A stretch of 64,000 nucleotides of DNA from assembly GCA_000729835.1 (NCBI GenBank), contig JFHB01000008.1, positions 310,001 through 374,000 of the forward strand, in the 5' to 3' direction. A model generated the notes under the pieces. The model worked only from the letters and a program-made list of their open reading frames with translations. It had not been told where the DNA came from and did not search any database. Positions 10,986-23,333 of the stretch are shown here, piece after piece; position 1 is the stretch's first letter; every line of letters starts with the position of its first letter. The DNA comes from Atkinsonella hypoxylon. Taxonomy: Eukaryota; Ascomycota; Sordariomycetes; Hypocreales; Clavicipitaceae. A program made the position numbers and the translations under genes.

Positions 10986-13442
10986 TCAACCTCCTCGCTC
11001 ACCGAATTCTTGAGCCCAATCCTCGTACTCCTTGAGACCAGCCTTGCTGACGCTTGGCCGAATGGTCCCTAGACTAGCTTCAAAATCGGAGAGTTGGATA
11101 GGGCGAATATCATCCATGGTCATATGAAGCAAAGCCTCTCCCAGTGAACGCAGGGGACCCATTGCAGCATCCTTTGCCAAGGCCGTGATGTCCGAGCCCG
11201 AAAAGCCTGAAGGAGATTAGGATGCCCACGTCAGCTTTAAGTCGAAGAAAAGTTGCAGGAATAAGAAGCCTTAGTTCAGTATCTCACCATCGGTCAATTT
11301 CACCAATATGTCGATGTCGCTTCCTGAAAGATCGTGTTTTTGCTGCCCCAGTAGGGTCCGTAACTGTATTTCTCGTGTATGAGGCTCTGGTAGGGGAATG
11401 TATTGGCGCCGGACAAATCTTCGCCTTGCTGCTTCATCAATTGCCCAAGGTAGATTAGTAGCCGCAAGCACGAGAACCCTATTGGCATCTCCTCTCTCTT
11501 TGTCCTTCTCTGTAGTCTCTCTCCCTGCAGCTGCTCGTTGTAAGTCGCTCCATTGTATCAAAAACTCTGTCTTAATTCTTCGCGTGGTCTCATGTTCTCC
11601 AGAACCAGATCGTTGCGAAAGAAGCGAATCGATTTCATCGACGAATATTATACTTGGCGCCAGTGATCTCGCTAGACCGAACAGTGCTCGAACCAGCTTT
11701 TCTGATTCTCCTAAGTATTTACTAGTCAAACTGCTCGCTGAAATGGAGAAGAAGGTAGATTTTGATTCAGTAGCGACAGCTCTGGCCAACATGGTCTTAC
11801 CCGTGCCTGGAGGGCCGAACAACAGCATACCCCTAGCTGGCTCGCGAAGTCCCATAAACAAGTCAGGGCGGAGAAAAGGGTACACCACTGTTTCTCTGAG
11901 TGCGTTTTTGGCAATCTCCAATCCAGCTATATCACTCCAGTGAACCTCGTCTCCTTGTACGATGATATCGTTCAATATCTGTTTCGCTGCTCCTTCATCA
12001 ACACCAGGGGGAAGGTTTTTCAGAGTGGATACCTTGGTGTTTTTCCATAACATATCTATTGAACTGTCCTCGAGGCTGCCATCATCGGATGACTGGGACT
12101 GTGGTCTGATCTTCGCTTTAGACTTGGCTGTGTGGTTTTTAGGCCGCTTTACAAAGGAATTCACGCCCGTATGTGTCGCGTTTCCTTCAGGCTCACTCGA
12201 TCCTGCCTCTGGACGTGAGAGGCCTTGGCTCGTACCATGCACGACATCATTTTTTTTCTCAGGGGTGCTTATTTTGAACGACTGTGACTCTGGTGCTGGC
12301 CGTGTGGCAATTCCCCTCTGTCTTGTGAGTCCGTCTTTATTATTTTTCCGTTCTGAAACGTCTCCTGAGTCATCAGCAGGCGAAGAGTTGCGAAACCTAT
12401 CACCTCTGGTCGTCTGTACGGCTGACCGTGAGCTGACATTGTTATAGGCGGGGTATCCACGTTCATATCTACTCGTCGACTGTTCTCGCACAGAGGTACC
12501 TTGCGAGTTGGATGAATTTAGAGCAGTTGAAGCTGCGGAAATAGAAGGATGGGATGGTTTATATTTTGAGTAATCATCAGAGTGCCGCATTGGAATAGTG
12601 AACTGCGATTCGTTCAATATACCGTCCGTTTCCCGAGAGGACACTAGTCGTCTGGTGTGACTGTCCCATTGCATGGGAGACGGTGCAGGCCGTATATGCT
12701 CTTTGGCCTGCTGCAGGGCCGCCGGGGATGCAACTGTGCACCCATTCGATGCTGAGTTTCTCGACAAACGATCTGGAGATCCTAATGCGCTCCAGGCAAG
12801 TGTAGCCGCCTTACTTGGTCCTTCTGCTGGCTTCGGTGATTTTCGGATGGGTCTGCTTGACCTTTCATTGTACTTGTTAGTGCGCAGAGTCGTTCGCATT
12901 GTGTGCTTCTCTGGACTTGTAGAACGTAGTGTCCTGTCAGACCGCGTTGGATGACTAGGAGACTGTGATCTTGAATTCAAATTCGCTAACGGACTGACAT
13001 CCGATTTATGATGACTACCGCAAGAATAAGAGTCCGTCTGCGCAGATGAAGCTCTAATGGGCAGAGATGGCCGAGGAGGCACTGTAGGGCGCGACAATTC
13101 TGAGTAAGTCACTGCTGGAACGGTACCTTGTCCGATAGAACCCTTCGATCGCTCGTCGTAGCTATTGACATCGTGTGTAGCATCCTTGACACTATTGGAC
13201 GGTGCTGTTTGTATCGTCCGCTCGTTTCGAGAGACGCGTAGGGCTTCTAGAAGGTCTATTCTCTCTTTGCACTGAAGCTCGAGCTGTTTCACAGCCTCGA
13301 CTAGTGCCTTTTCTGTACCAGTCTGCGGTTCATAGCCCGGAGAGGCCCTGATGGCCCTGTGCTCGTATATTTGCTCGAGAGCATGCTTCCAATGTCGCAT
13401 TGCCTCCGACTCATCGCTCTTGGAAACTGCCGTGTCAGTCAT
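10986..13442 (-). CDS. AAA ATPase of the Sap1/spastin (meiotic clade) group with MIT domain
   Basis: Two exons, 13442-11288 and 11206-10986, giving 791 residues. Residues about 5-75 form an MIT-like helical domain (EAMRHWKHALEQIYEHRA...). A long Ser/Arg-rich disordered linker follows. The C-terminal third is one AAA module: Walker A GPPGTGKT, Walker B IIFVDEIDSLL, sensor region AATNLPWAIDEAARRRF with arginine fingers, FSGSDITALAKDAA across the splice, and a Vps4-type C-terminal helix (YEDWAQEFG). Such enzymes sever or remodel polymers or ESCRT-type assemblies; the exact substrate of the fungal Sap1 group is not established. The intron restores the GFSGSD motif exactly, which fixes it. The first true ATG is at 13442. 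Confidence 0.92.
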
Positions 13443-13775
13443 GGACACAGTGTACAGCTGCAGACAGCAAATCGTATTTCAAGTGAAGGTGGTTAAAGAC
13501 TGACCTGACTCTCGTAATAGACTGCCGTGGAGCAACTTAGATAGCTGTCATCGTAAGTCTTCTGCAGAGCTGTAAAAACTTTGTTTCTCAACATGATAGT
13601 ATCTTTGGGGACGCGAGAGCGTATTTGGATTCCACTGGACGAGTACTAGATTGGAGACGTGTCTCCCGTGGACCATTAGTTCCACCAGCTCGTTAGTGAA
13701 GAGGCGTCACTGTCCATTCGAACACGTCGTCGTAATATACTCAGGACCCGTGGAATCCTGACGCACTGCATTCCC

Positions 13776-13997
13776 CTAGAGAACAAAACAGTTTCGGTCT
13801 GACTTTGGGTTGTTGACGATGCTAGCATAGCCTTTTACCCACGTACTAGTTGAGGTGATTGGAGCATTGGCAGGATGGACGCGGTCAGTGACGTAAGGCA
13901 TGGCGAAAGTCAGGAGGGTAAGCTTGTACAAGGTGGCTCCGCTGATACTTAGGGTCTGGTCCAAAGGTGGAGACTCTACTCTAGTCGCCTTGTTCAT
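13776..13997 (-). CDS. possible small protein, unknown
   Basis: An ATG-initiated frame of 73 residues (MNKATRVESPPLDQTL...) with one moderately hydrophobic stretch (ATLYKLTLLTFAMPYVT) and a polar tail ending in NPKSDRNCFVL. The composition looks protein-like and the start context is good, but I know no family and see no splice partner. It could be a small membrane-associated protein or chance. Confidence 0.3.
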   Translation of the reverse strand: MNKATRVESPPLDQTLSISGATLYKLTLLTFAMPYVTDRVHPANAPITSTSTWVKGYASIVNNPKSDRNCFVL

Positions 13998-14430
13998 GAT
14001 GTTTTTAGGCAATCAACGAAACCGCAAAATCATCGTATCAGTGCGCGCAGTGTCCTGTTTTGGAAGGCTTAAGATGCGCTGTTATTCTATAGAAGCTCCG
14101 AACCGTCCCTCTGTCGCAGTCATGTTTCTATAGCCGCGAGCCTTTCCAATCAATGCTGATGCTCAAGACTGGACATCGTTAACGTTGTCTGGCGCTTTGG
14201 GACAGATGGTTCTACTGGAAATCAACATAGAATGTACATTAAGAAAAGGAGAAGATAATATTTTCTTAACACCATCAGCTTGAGTCGAGGAAAGTAGTCG
14301 TGTGAGTTCGGGCATAATTTCAACTTGTCATAGCCTACAAAACTTGTCAATAGCGGATTGGTAGACTCTGGATGTGTGTTGCGCATTATCCGGCTTACCA
14401 AAATATGTCGATATTATGCAATGTTTCGCA
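13998..14430. other. intergenic, nothing specific seen
   Basis: Lies between the possible small gene and the COG6 stop codon. No coding or structural signal was recognised. Confidence 0.4.
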
Positions 14431-16571
14431 TTACGAGAGCAGAACGCGAATATCAGCAGAGGTTCGAGGGAAAACGGAGGTTAAAGTCTCCTGGTCAGTT
14501 GTGCTGTCGCCTAACTTTTCGTGCAATTCGTGTTCAATTTTTTCGAAATCTCTACAGAATAATTCTGCTGCCTCTGCTGTAATCTGACGGGCTAATGCTG
14601 CATCCTGCATGTATCTGAGTCTGTCGTTGGCGTCCATGAGGGCAGAGGGGAGAAATTCATCTAGTCGTTGACCAGCTTCGCTAAGGATTTCGCTAGCAGC
14701 ATCAACTTTGATTATAGTTTCACCGTCAATTCTTTCCATCAATGCGGGTTCTAGACCGGACCTGAAACGAAAAAACTCATACTGGCTATCAACAACATTG
14801 GCCGCTTCGAATTTGACACTCTGCTTCAGTTTTTCCGCACGTCCTTTAGTAAAGTCAAATGTACCCAGACATTGCTCAGCCAAGATATTGAAATTGATAG
14901 CGAAAATGGAACCTTGAAGCGGAGGCATCACTTTAGCCATATTTTCGCAGCCAGACAAGAATGGTTCAAATGCATCCGAGATGACTGTCTCAAACCCGGA
15001 TTCACCGTCCTCGTGCGATGATACAGACGAGTCATACGTCCGCATGATAACCTTAAGCTTTTCAAGAGCATCAACAAAAAATTTTGGTGGTGACAAATCT
15101 GCCGGAACATCGTGTGAACTGCCCTGCACAGAAGCAATATTGTCTTTGACTAACGAGCGAAACTGTCGTAGAGCCTCTGCTTCCAGGCCCTGCAATGATC
15201 CTGAGAGGTTTGATGATGAACCTAAAAGTCTTTCAAAGGTATTCCGATAGAAGCCAAGAAGAGCCGCTAGTTTGTAAGCCAAAATGACTTCGTCGTTTGT
15301 GTGGATGACTTGTTCCACTCGCTGCCGCAATAATCTTGCTGTGCTAGACATATTCTTATCGACAAGATCGCCAAGGGCTTTCAGTCCATTAAATTCGACC
15401 TCAGTGCCTCCACTATCTGCTATGAGCCGCCAGACTTCAGTGTTCCTACCGAAGTTAAGCCCTTTAGCGAGTTCTTCACCTTCAGTAACAAACAGTATTT
15501 CGAGCGCTTCACGTTCGCTGACCGTTGTTGTGTGCACCCAGGCCAACATATCCCCGACAAAGCGCATCGTGTCATGAGCGGTGAGATCAATTGGCTTGAT
15601 GGAATCATTGATTTTTCCAGATGAGGATTCTCCCGTTAAAGCGACGTGAAACGCCTCCGAAAGCAAACGCTCTCGAGCTTCGGAAAAGAAGTCAAGACAG
15701 CTTTCAAAAAGCGACGGCCGTTCCGCTAGGACTCGCAGAGCTTGACGAATTGATGAGCTTATCTGTGCATTTTCAAGATTCAGATTTTTGAATTCCCGTT
15801 GCGTCCATTTATATAACTTCTGATAACCAAGGTTGAGAATCTTGGATGTCTGTTCCATCAAGTCCAGACCAAATTCCTGATGTTCGAGCCCGAGTAGTAC
15901 CTCGCAGTCTTTAGTGATATTCTTTGCTTTGAGCAATGCGTTAAAGAAAAGATAATTAAGGGGTTCGGCAGGAGAAGTTAAGGCCACAATTTCGGTTTCA
16001 GTCATTACAAATCGCTCCTTGAAGGCCACCAAAATGTTCTGCCTGTCATTGAGAAGTTCTTGCTGCTTCAGAAGAGACGTGGTTTCACGCAGAACTGGCG
16101 ATGTTTCGTCATGAATCAATCCAACCTGAAGTTTCATGCCTTCATATTCTGTGTTCAGGTTGTCGAGAACACTCTTGACATGGTGCAATTGCTAAATTCA
16201 TGGTTACTAACCAGTTCATTTCTCCCTGCCTCTTTTCTTTTTTTTTAAAAAAAAGTAAAAAAAAAGATTAGGCACATGCTGCACTTAAGGGAAATACAGA
16301 CCTCTGCAACGCAGGCAAAATGATCAATCACTAACCCGTTGTAATCCAATACATCTTTTTGAAGTTGAAGACGAATCTGTCGTCTAGTTCTTGCATGGTT
16401 GATCACGTCTCGCTCGTCAAGTAACCCAAGCGCTTCACGAAATTCTGCATCGGAAAACGATGTAGAGAGTACCGATGTTACCTTTGATGGAAGCGAGTTC
16501 GAGTTCTTCGAAGAAAGGGTCAGTTTGTGACCTCCTCCTGCAGCTGATGACTCTGTGGTCATGGTTTCCAT
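14431..16571 (-). CDS. COG6: conserved oligomeric Golgi complex subunit 6
   Basis: Two exons, 16571-16302 and 16191-14431, giving 676 residues. Cog6 belongs to lobe B of the COG tether that directs retrograde vesicles within the Golgi. The N-terminal exon ends in a helical segment (RRQIRLQLQKDVLDYNGLV, FACVAE) and the second opens with QLHHVKSVLDNLNTEY, an uninterrupted heptad-rich coiled coil. Family blocks follow: YLFFNALLKAKNI, YQKLYKWTQREFKNL, FRHVALTG-like and DTMRFVGDMLAWVH, and EREALEILF. The intron contains a run of A/T and leaves phase 0. Start METMTTESS was chosen as the first ATG in the open frame; a second Met three codons later is possible. It is divergent from ATG9. Confidence 0.92.
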
Positions 16572-17452
16572 GCTCCGATGTTCTCTCGAACGCCCTTGTA
16601 GTCGAAGTACGATATTCTCGGTTTCTGACAACTATTCTTGGACTGAGTCCCATGAGCCAGACCTCATTGGCGCGAGGGTGCAAAAAAAAAAAAAAATTAT
16701 GTCACGTGGTGCCGCAAGTTTTTTTATGCCCTAGACTGTGACATGCTCTTCATTCAGACCACGTTTCATACGGATATCAAGAGGGGCATTCATCAGAAAT
16801 TGGTGTAAGAGTAGAATATGTGCGTCTCCTGGAACTGATAACCTGCGACAAAACAGGCAACACTTCACTCATATAACTATTGCCCACCACAGCAGATTGG
16901 CATAGTCGCCAGCCCTGTTCAAACAAATAAGGCAAGCGGTGGGACAGTCTATTTATTGGCCTTCTGCCGTTCATGTAGCCAGGAAGACGGAGTGGAGAAT
17001 GGCGGAGTATTAGTTGGCGCGTGTTACGAATCTGTTAGTAGTTACCTTGGCTGTGTCGGGCAGCTGACTGACGTGACGACAAAGGACCGGGTGACATGCT
17101 AGTCGACCCCAAGCTTCTAGTGACAGACTTCGAACAATAGGCACCCATCACCCCAACGAGCCTCCAACAAGAAACAATACTGCAACAATCAGCTACTCCC
17201 AGCACATTATGAGCCACGTCTAAGTGTGGATAGTGGTCAATAGATGTGCTCAGAACCTCTCGGTGATTATCGCTATGCAGTCGAATGCCAGCTTGGCGCC
17301 CTTACTCTGCTTGGTTTGACAAGTTTCCAGCAAAATAGAGCAAAACGGCTGTCTGGTACACAAAGAAAGACATCAGATTAGGACAAAACGAACACTTACA
17401 AGAAGAAAGGCCAGTCTTGCGATCAAAAAGAAGACAAAAGATTGGCGCTGAA
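16572..17452. promoter_or_regulatory. shared divergent promoter region, COG6 / ATG9
   Basis: About 880 bases between the COG6 start and the provisional ATG9 start. A run of A lies at about 16681-16695. The ATG9 frame stays open back to about 17339, so the right part may encode an ATG9 N-terminus whose first exon I could not place. A short upstream open frame starts near 17245. Confidence 0.45.
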
Positions 17453-20045
17453 ATGTCACGGAAGCCCGCATTTGAGAGTGCGCCCGACTGGCCAGATGAA
17501 GAGGATATTGAAAATGATGTGCCAGCCTCACTTCTACTAGAAACAAACGAGCGAATAATTCAAGCCGCCCCCGAATTTTCCCGTGTCACGCGCGATCCGT
17601 CACTAAAATGCCATGAAAAGCTCGATCGGCAAGCAAAAGCACAATGGCAAGAAACAACGTCTAAGAACCGGTTACACCCCGAGTTTCATCGAGTTTCCAC
17701 AGACCTTTTGCAGCCGAGGTCTCTGACGAAAAGTCTGGTGCCAGGTGGACGTCGAGAGAAGGCTCTTTGGAGATGGGCGAATATCTCGAACCTTGACAGC
17801 TTCATGCGGGATGTCTATGACTACTATGAGGGTGGAGGGTTATTGTGCATTCTCTGTTCAAATGCGTTGTGGCTCTTGTATGTGTATAGCTCACAGCTGC
17901 TTCTATTCACACGCTAACATCGAGAAGGGAAACACTCTTCGTGGCGGTGCTGTTGACTTTTCTCACGCAATGCGTCGATTATAGTAAAGTGCCTGAGAGC
18001 AAATCCCTCACGCAAGTCGTTGTAAAGCAATGCACGAGGAGAATGTCGTTCACGTGGAGTTTTGGAATCTGGATATACTCATTCTTCTTCATCTGGAAGT
18101 CGGTACAGTATTTTTTCGAACTACGTCGGTTGATCTACGTCAGAGACTTCTATATCTACTTACTGGAAATACCAGAACAAGACATGCAGACAGTGTCTTG
18201 GCAAGACATTGTTGCCCGCATTATGAACTTGAGAGACGATAACCCCAAAACCGCCACAAATATTCCACGAAGTCTCCGACGTTTCATTGGCAGTCAATCG
18301 AAAGAAAGACTTGATGCTCATGATATCGCCAATCGCCTGATGCGCAAAGAAAACTTCCTCATTGCTATGATTAACAAAGATGTCCTAGACTTTTCTCTGC
18401 CTCTACCTTTCATCAGAGGCAAACAATTATTCTCAAAAACAATGGAATGGTATTTGCACTACTGCATTCTGGACATGGCTTTTAACGAATTTGGTCAAGT
18501 GAGACAGGACTTCCTACGTGCCGATAGACGGTCTCTGTTGAGCCAGAAACTGCGACAAAGGCTATACTTTGCTGGATTCTTGAACCTCATATTTGCGCCA
18601 ATAGTCCTTGCTTATGTTCTTATCGTATACTTTTTCACGTACTACAATGTAAGCATATGCTCCAGACCCACCTATTGCGAAGGTGATTCGGGTCGTACAA
18701 ACATTTAATAATGTTAATGCAGGAATATCAAAAAGACCCAAAGCTAGCAGCCGCCCGGAAGTATACAGCGCTTGCAGAATGGAAATTCAGGGAGTTCAAT
18801 GAATTACCTCACATTTTCTATGAAAGGTTGAATATGTCCTTTCCCTTCGCCACTCATTATATTGATCAGTTTCCCAAGCGCATGACTGAAGAACTAGCCC
18901 GTAGTGTGTCATTCATGTCAGGAGCTATCACTGCTGTGCTGGCTGTGTGTACTATTCTCGATTCTGAATTATTTCTGGGCTTCGAAATTACACATGACAG
19001 GACTGTGTTATTCTACCTGGGTGTATTCGGTGGCATATGGGCTATAACAAGGGGAATGGTGTCCGAAGACACGGCCGTCTTCAACCCTGAATTCGCATTG
19101 CGGAATGTGATCGACTATACTCATTTCATGCCAGACCATTGGCAAGGGCGTCTGCATAGCTTCGAGGTGAAGCAAGAGTTCTCTGAACTTTACAAGATGA
19201 GGGTTGTCATCTTCCTAGAAGAAGTCCTGGGCATTATCACGACACCGATGCTTCTGTTCTTGGCCCTTCCCAGATGCGCTGAACAGATTGTCGATTTTTT
19301 CCGTGAGTTTACAATCCATGTGGATGGATTGGGCTACGTCTGTTCTTTTGCGGTATTCGACTTCAACAAGGGCGTAGGAAAAGCTGCCCATGACGGAGGG
19401 CAATGTGATGTGAGAGAGGGCTACTACTCGACGAAGCACGGGAAAATGGCTGCGTCTTATTATGGATTTCTGGATAATTACGTTATCAACCCTAAGACTG
19501 GTGTTCCGGGGCAATTGCCGCCTGGTAATCGTGGCCACTTTCACCCACCGCCTGTCTTCCCAGGTCTTAATTCACCGTCTCTGGCAACAGATGCACAGAG
19601 TTCGAGTCTAGCTCAAGGCGAGATGGCCAGACATTGCGTTCGTCCAACCATCCAAGCACCCCGAAAGCCAAGACAAGTTGTGACACCATCGATCCCGCAT
19701 ATCTCTCCAATGGCATCAATTTTGTTAGATCCTCATAATCAACCATCAGGAATTTGGGTCGGACCGAAGAGCTTCCATCATGTCAAAGATGGCTCTAGTG
19801 GCGAATCGCGTCATTTCGAGCAAAGCCTTAATCGCTACAGCAATAGTAGAGAGCCCAGAAAGGAGGAGATTGAGACATACGAGGAAGGCGGTCTGTTGGG
19901 GGAGTCCACATGGGAGACCTCGCCCGGGCGTTGTCTTAGTCGTGAGAATAGCTCGACGAGCCCGGAAGAACCGCAAGACGGCGTACTGGGGCTTATATAT
20001 CAGCTGCGACAAGCCCAGCATAACCGTCGAGGAGGTGTAGTTTAG
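17453..20045 (+). CDS. ATG9: autophagy scramblase ATG9
   Basis: Three exons, 17453-17877, 17928-18648 and 18723-20045, giving 822 residues from the provisional start. Atg9 is a multi-spanning lipid scramblase on small vesicles that seed and feed the phagophore. The conserved core is clear: NLDSFMRDVYDYYEGGG, the first membrane helix joined at the splice (ALWLL|ETLFVAVLLTF), QCVDYSKV, DFYIYLLEIPEQDMQT, WQDIVARIM, FNELPHIFYERLN, FPFATHYIDQFPK and TRGMVSEDTAVFNPE. A long Pro/Ser-rich cytoplasmic tail follows. The start is uncertain: the usual Pezizomycotina opening (FSRL then FYEDLR-type motif) was not found upstream, although the frame is open for about 110 bases before 17453 (HLQEERPVLRSKRR). 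An N-terminal exon may therefore be missing here. Confidence 0.92.
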
Positions 20046-21086
20046 TACAAGGTCAAGATTTATTGGCACAATCAATGACTACCTGCCCAAGGAAGGTAGG
20101 TGGGTATTACGTAGATATGTACTTTAAAGAAGTTATGGCAAGGCGTCATCGCGAAACAAGGGTTTCAACTTGCGTTTTGAATATAACAAGATCGTGGAAT
20201 AATTGTTTCTCCAAGCTACAAAATAAGCATTACGTGCTTTCTCCAGCGGCGGCTGAATATTTGTAACTGCAAGAATGTTATTGATACTGTCAATCAGTCA
20301 GATTTAAAAACATATCCGATTCTTGTCCTATGTTCACATCGGCACGCACATCTCAGTATATCAAGATTGCCGGAATGTGTGACATGCCTACAACAAGTTG
20401 CAATCAGATTGTTGCCGTGCCTTGAGAGGATAATCTTCCTAAAGCCGAGGCCCAGGGTTTTCATCGCTGGGCTGCGCTGTGGCAGATCACGGGATCTATC
20501 ACTATGCATAGACATTAAATTATGCCCAAGCCCGCACACCGCTTTTGCAGTGTGCCCGTTGAGTATTACGATTTAATGACGGCTATTCTTCTAGAGACCC
20601 ATGCAGCTCGACAAAGGCCAAATTGTTTTGCTCTTGGCTTTGCGCCGGACTCCGAGGCCGCGAACGGAGCAACTCACGGAAATTTTACAACCAACTGGCT
20701 TCACCCAACCTGCCCGACATCACCAATTGCGTCGCACTTTCTGATCCAGTTTATTAATATTCAAGTTGCGTATCGTCGCACGTTCTTCAAATATCTCTTA
20801 ACGTATTCAATCTTCGGTCCCCCAGCGAGCCTCGTCCGTTTATACAAAATCGAGTAGGCGTCACATCTTTCTTTACACGCCGCACTTAGCTCCGCGCCGA
20901 GCTTATCCTCCCCTTGAGCAAGGTTTCGCATCCGAACAGCCTCAGCGACGAGAAAATAGTCAACCTCAAACCTCACCAGCCTTCTGCGCTTCATAGTCCA
21001 AGAGCAAACGCTTCGGCGCAATCACTGCCAATCTGGCTGCCCTCGAGTCGAAAGCATTCGGCAGAGCTTCTGCTGCTGTGGCCGGA
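20046..21086. other. intergenic, no gene seen
   Basis: Lies between ATG9 and the mitoferrin gene in the same orientation. Short frames on both strands lack any family resemblance. The last few hundred bases are presumably the mitoferrin promoter and leader. Confidence 0.5.
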
Positions 21087-22643
21087 ATGGCCCAGCCAAG
21101 TGCCGAGCCAGGGGAGGACTACGAGTAATTATCTTCCTCCTCGACTCCTTTCTCGCTGCACTCTAGCTAATGCGATTCTTCATTCACTTCAGCTACGAAT
21201 CCCTCCCCCCTAACTTCTCCTTGCTACAGAATATGGCGGCTGGAGCCTTCGCGGGCATCGCTGTACGTCTCACCTTCCCGCCCTTTCATCAGATTGAACA
21301 TGATATAGTGGGATACCTGTCTTACCTGGGCGTACTATGCCACTGACATAGCTGTCACAGGAACATACTGTCATGTATCCCATCGATGCAATCAAGGTGA
21401 GGCGTCTTAATCTATTAAAGCTCCTCCTACACGTCCACATGACACGCATGAGCTGTTTTGGGTGTTTCTGGTGTGCTGAAGCCAAGGATTCCTAGACTCG
21501 AATGCAGGTGCTGAATCCTACCTCGACAACAGCCTATTCAGGCGTGCTACGTAGTACATATCAAATGGCCTATAGAGAAGGTTTCTTTAGCCTCTGGCGC
21601 GGGATGTCAAGTGTAATAGTTGGCGCCGGTAGGTATTGCTCAGTTTCGATGTCCTTTAGTGTAGCCACTGAGGACGAGGTTCTTAGGCCCAGCACACGCT
21701 GTGTATTTTGCAACATACGAGGCTGTGAAACATGCTATGGGAGGCAATCAAGTTGGTGTTCATCACCCTTTAGCCGCTGGTAAGTTCATACAACCCAGGC
21801 AACGGTGTCATCCTTCTTTCCGAACAGATTTCGTGCTTCGTAGCATACATCTAACAAGAAGCACTTGTTAGCTACTAGTGGAGCTGCCGCCACCATTGCC
21901 AGTGATGCCTTCATGAATCCCTTTGATGGTAGGTACATTGAAACTCACTCCGATTGGTCAAACGCTATAATTGCAACTAACACTGCATCTGTCAAGTCAT
22001 CAAACAGCGAATGCAAATCCAGGGTTCAAGCAAGATGTACAGATCTATGGCTGATTGCGCAAGATACGTGTATCGAAATGAAGGCCTAGGGGCTTTCTAC
22101 ATTTCCTATCCGACCACATTGTCCATGACTGTGCCATTTACCGCCTTGCAGTTCCTTGCTTACGAGTCCATCTCAACGGCAATGAATCCAGAGAAGAATT
22201 ATGACCCCTTGACGCACTGCTTGGCAGGAGCAGTCGCAGGAGGCTTTGCCGCAGGCCTGACGACACCCATGGACGTCATAAAGACGATCTTGCAAACTCG
22301 TGGTACATCATCCGACCCCCAAATTCGAAACGTAAATGGTTTCCTAGGTGGATGCCAACTCCTCTTTCAAAGAGAAGGCTTTCGTGGATTTTTCAAGGGT
22401 GTCCGACCCAGAGTTGTGACAACCATGCCCAGCACCGCAATTTGCTGGTCGGCATATGAGTTTTCCAAGTACGAGTCCATTGATGCACCTCTGTCTGATA
22501 CCACATCGACTAATCCTCGCGCAGGGCGTATTTCATTAAACGTAACGACTCGTCATAATCAGAATGACTTAGCATATGTAGTCGAAGCTGAGATCTATAA
22601 TGCCCGCTACGAAGTGATATGCTGCAAAATGGTAGAAGCCTAG
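21087..22643 (+). CDS. MRS4: mitochondrial iron carrier, mitoferrin (Mrs3/Mrs4 type)
   Basis: Seven exons, 21087-21124, 21193-21262, 21361-21396, 21496-21628, 21687-21779, 21872-21928 and 21997-22643, giving 357 residues with every phase closing. The carrier imports ferrous iron into the matrix for heme and Fe-S synthesis. Three SLC25 repeats are visible, each with its signature: MYPIDAIK (repeat 1, completed by TRMQ across the splice), MNPFDVIKQRMQ (repeat 2, assembled across an intron) and TTPMDVIKTILQTRG (repeat 3). Mitoferrin-type context includes NMAAGAFAGIAEH and YEAVKHAMGGN. A tail of about 45 residues beyond the carrier fold is unusual and may hide an intron or a variable extension. 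The first exon encodes an acidic opening (MAQPSAEPGEDYD). Confidence 0.93.
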
Positions 22644-23333
22644 TAGCTTTTCATATTGGGGTGTCGGATGCAACCGTCTGCTATGCCTTGTTTTAGTTTC
22701 GGACTTGTTTTTTTGTTAGCTTCCCTTACCCCAAAGAGACATAACCTCTTGCTCTGGCAGATTTTCTTCATTTATTGCATTAGAACGTTTTACATCTGAC
22801 GCTTCACACAGTTTGGCTAGCAACAATTAGTGAATGGCATTGGCAGGCTACAACTACTGGCAGCTACTATGGCATACGGCGTAACATTCACTGAGCCAGT
22901 GCCCAACAAATCTAGAATACTACATACTTAGTTGAGTGGAATAGAGGAATTGGCGTCGAGTTGCCCAGTATTAAATAATTTTACCCCTATTCATGCTGAG
23001 TCAAAGGGAATAATCATACCACGAAACACGAAACAGGTTCCCGTGAAATTGTTCGATTTGCGCTCCGAACTCGGCCAATATTGTTTTGGTCACAGTTGGG
23101 CGGATGATCCAAAATGGGCACATCAGCTACAGTGACCCTATCAGGCCTGAAGCGAACGAAACCTCTTCTATTTTGCTTTAAAAATTTAACGGTTATTGGG
23201 CATATCGTCCAGTACATGAGACCTGGCTCTCTGTAATACCTGAATCTAGAATGATTTAGTTAATGAGTAAAAAAAAATTGTTGACTAATAATAACAAAGC
23301 ACATAAATGGATTCTGCTTATACATATATAGAC
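22644..23333. other. convergent 3' intergenic region
   Basis: Lies between the mitoferrin stop and the stop of the DnaJ-TPR gene. No gene was seen. An A-rich stretch near 23271 probably belongs to a 3' end. Confidence 0.5.

Noticed and set aside
11398..11943. 181-codon plus-strand frame
   Set aside because: Lies opposite the AAA module, whose motifs are unambiguous; it is an antisense shadow.
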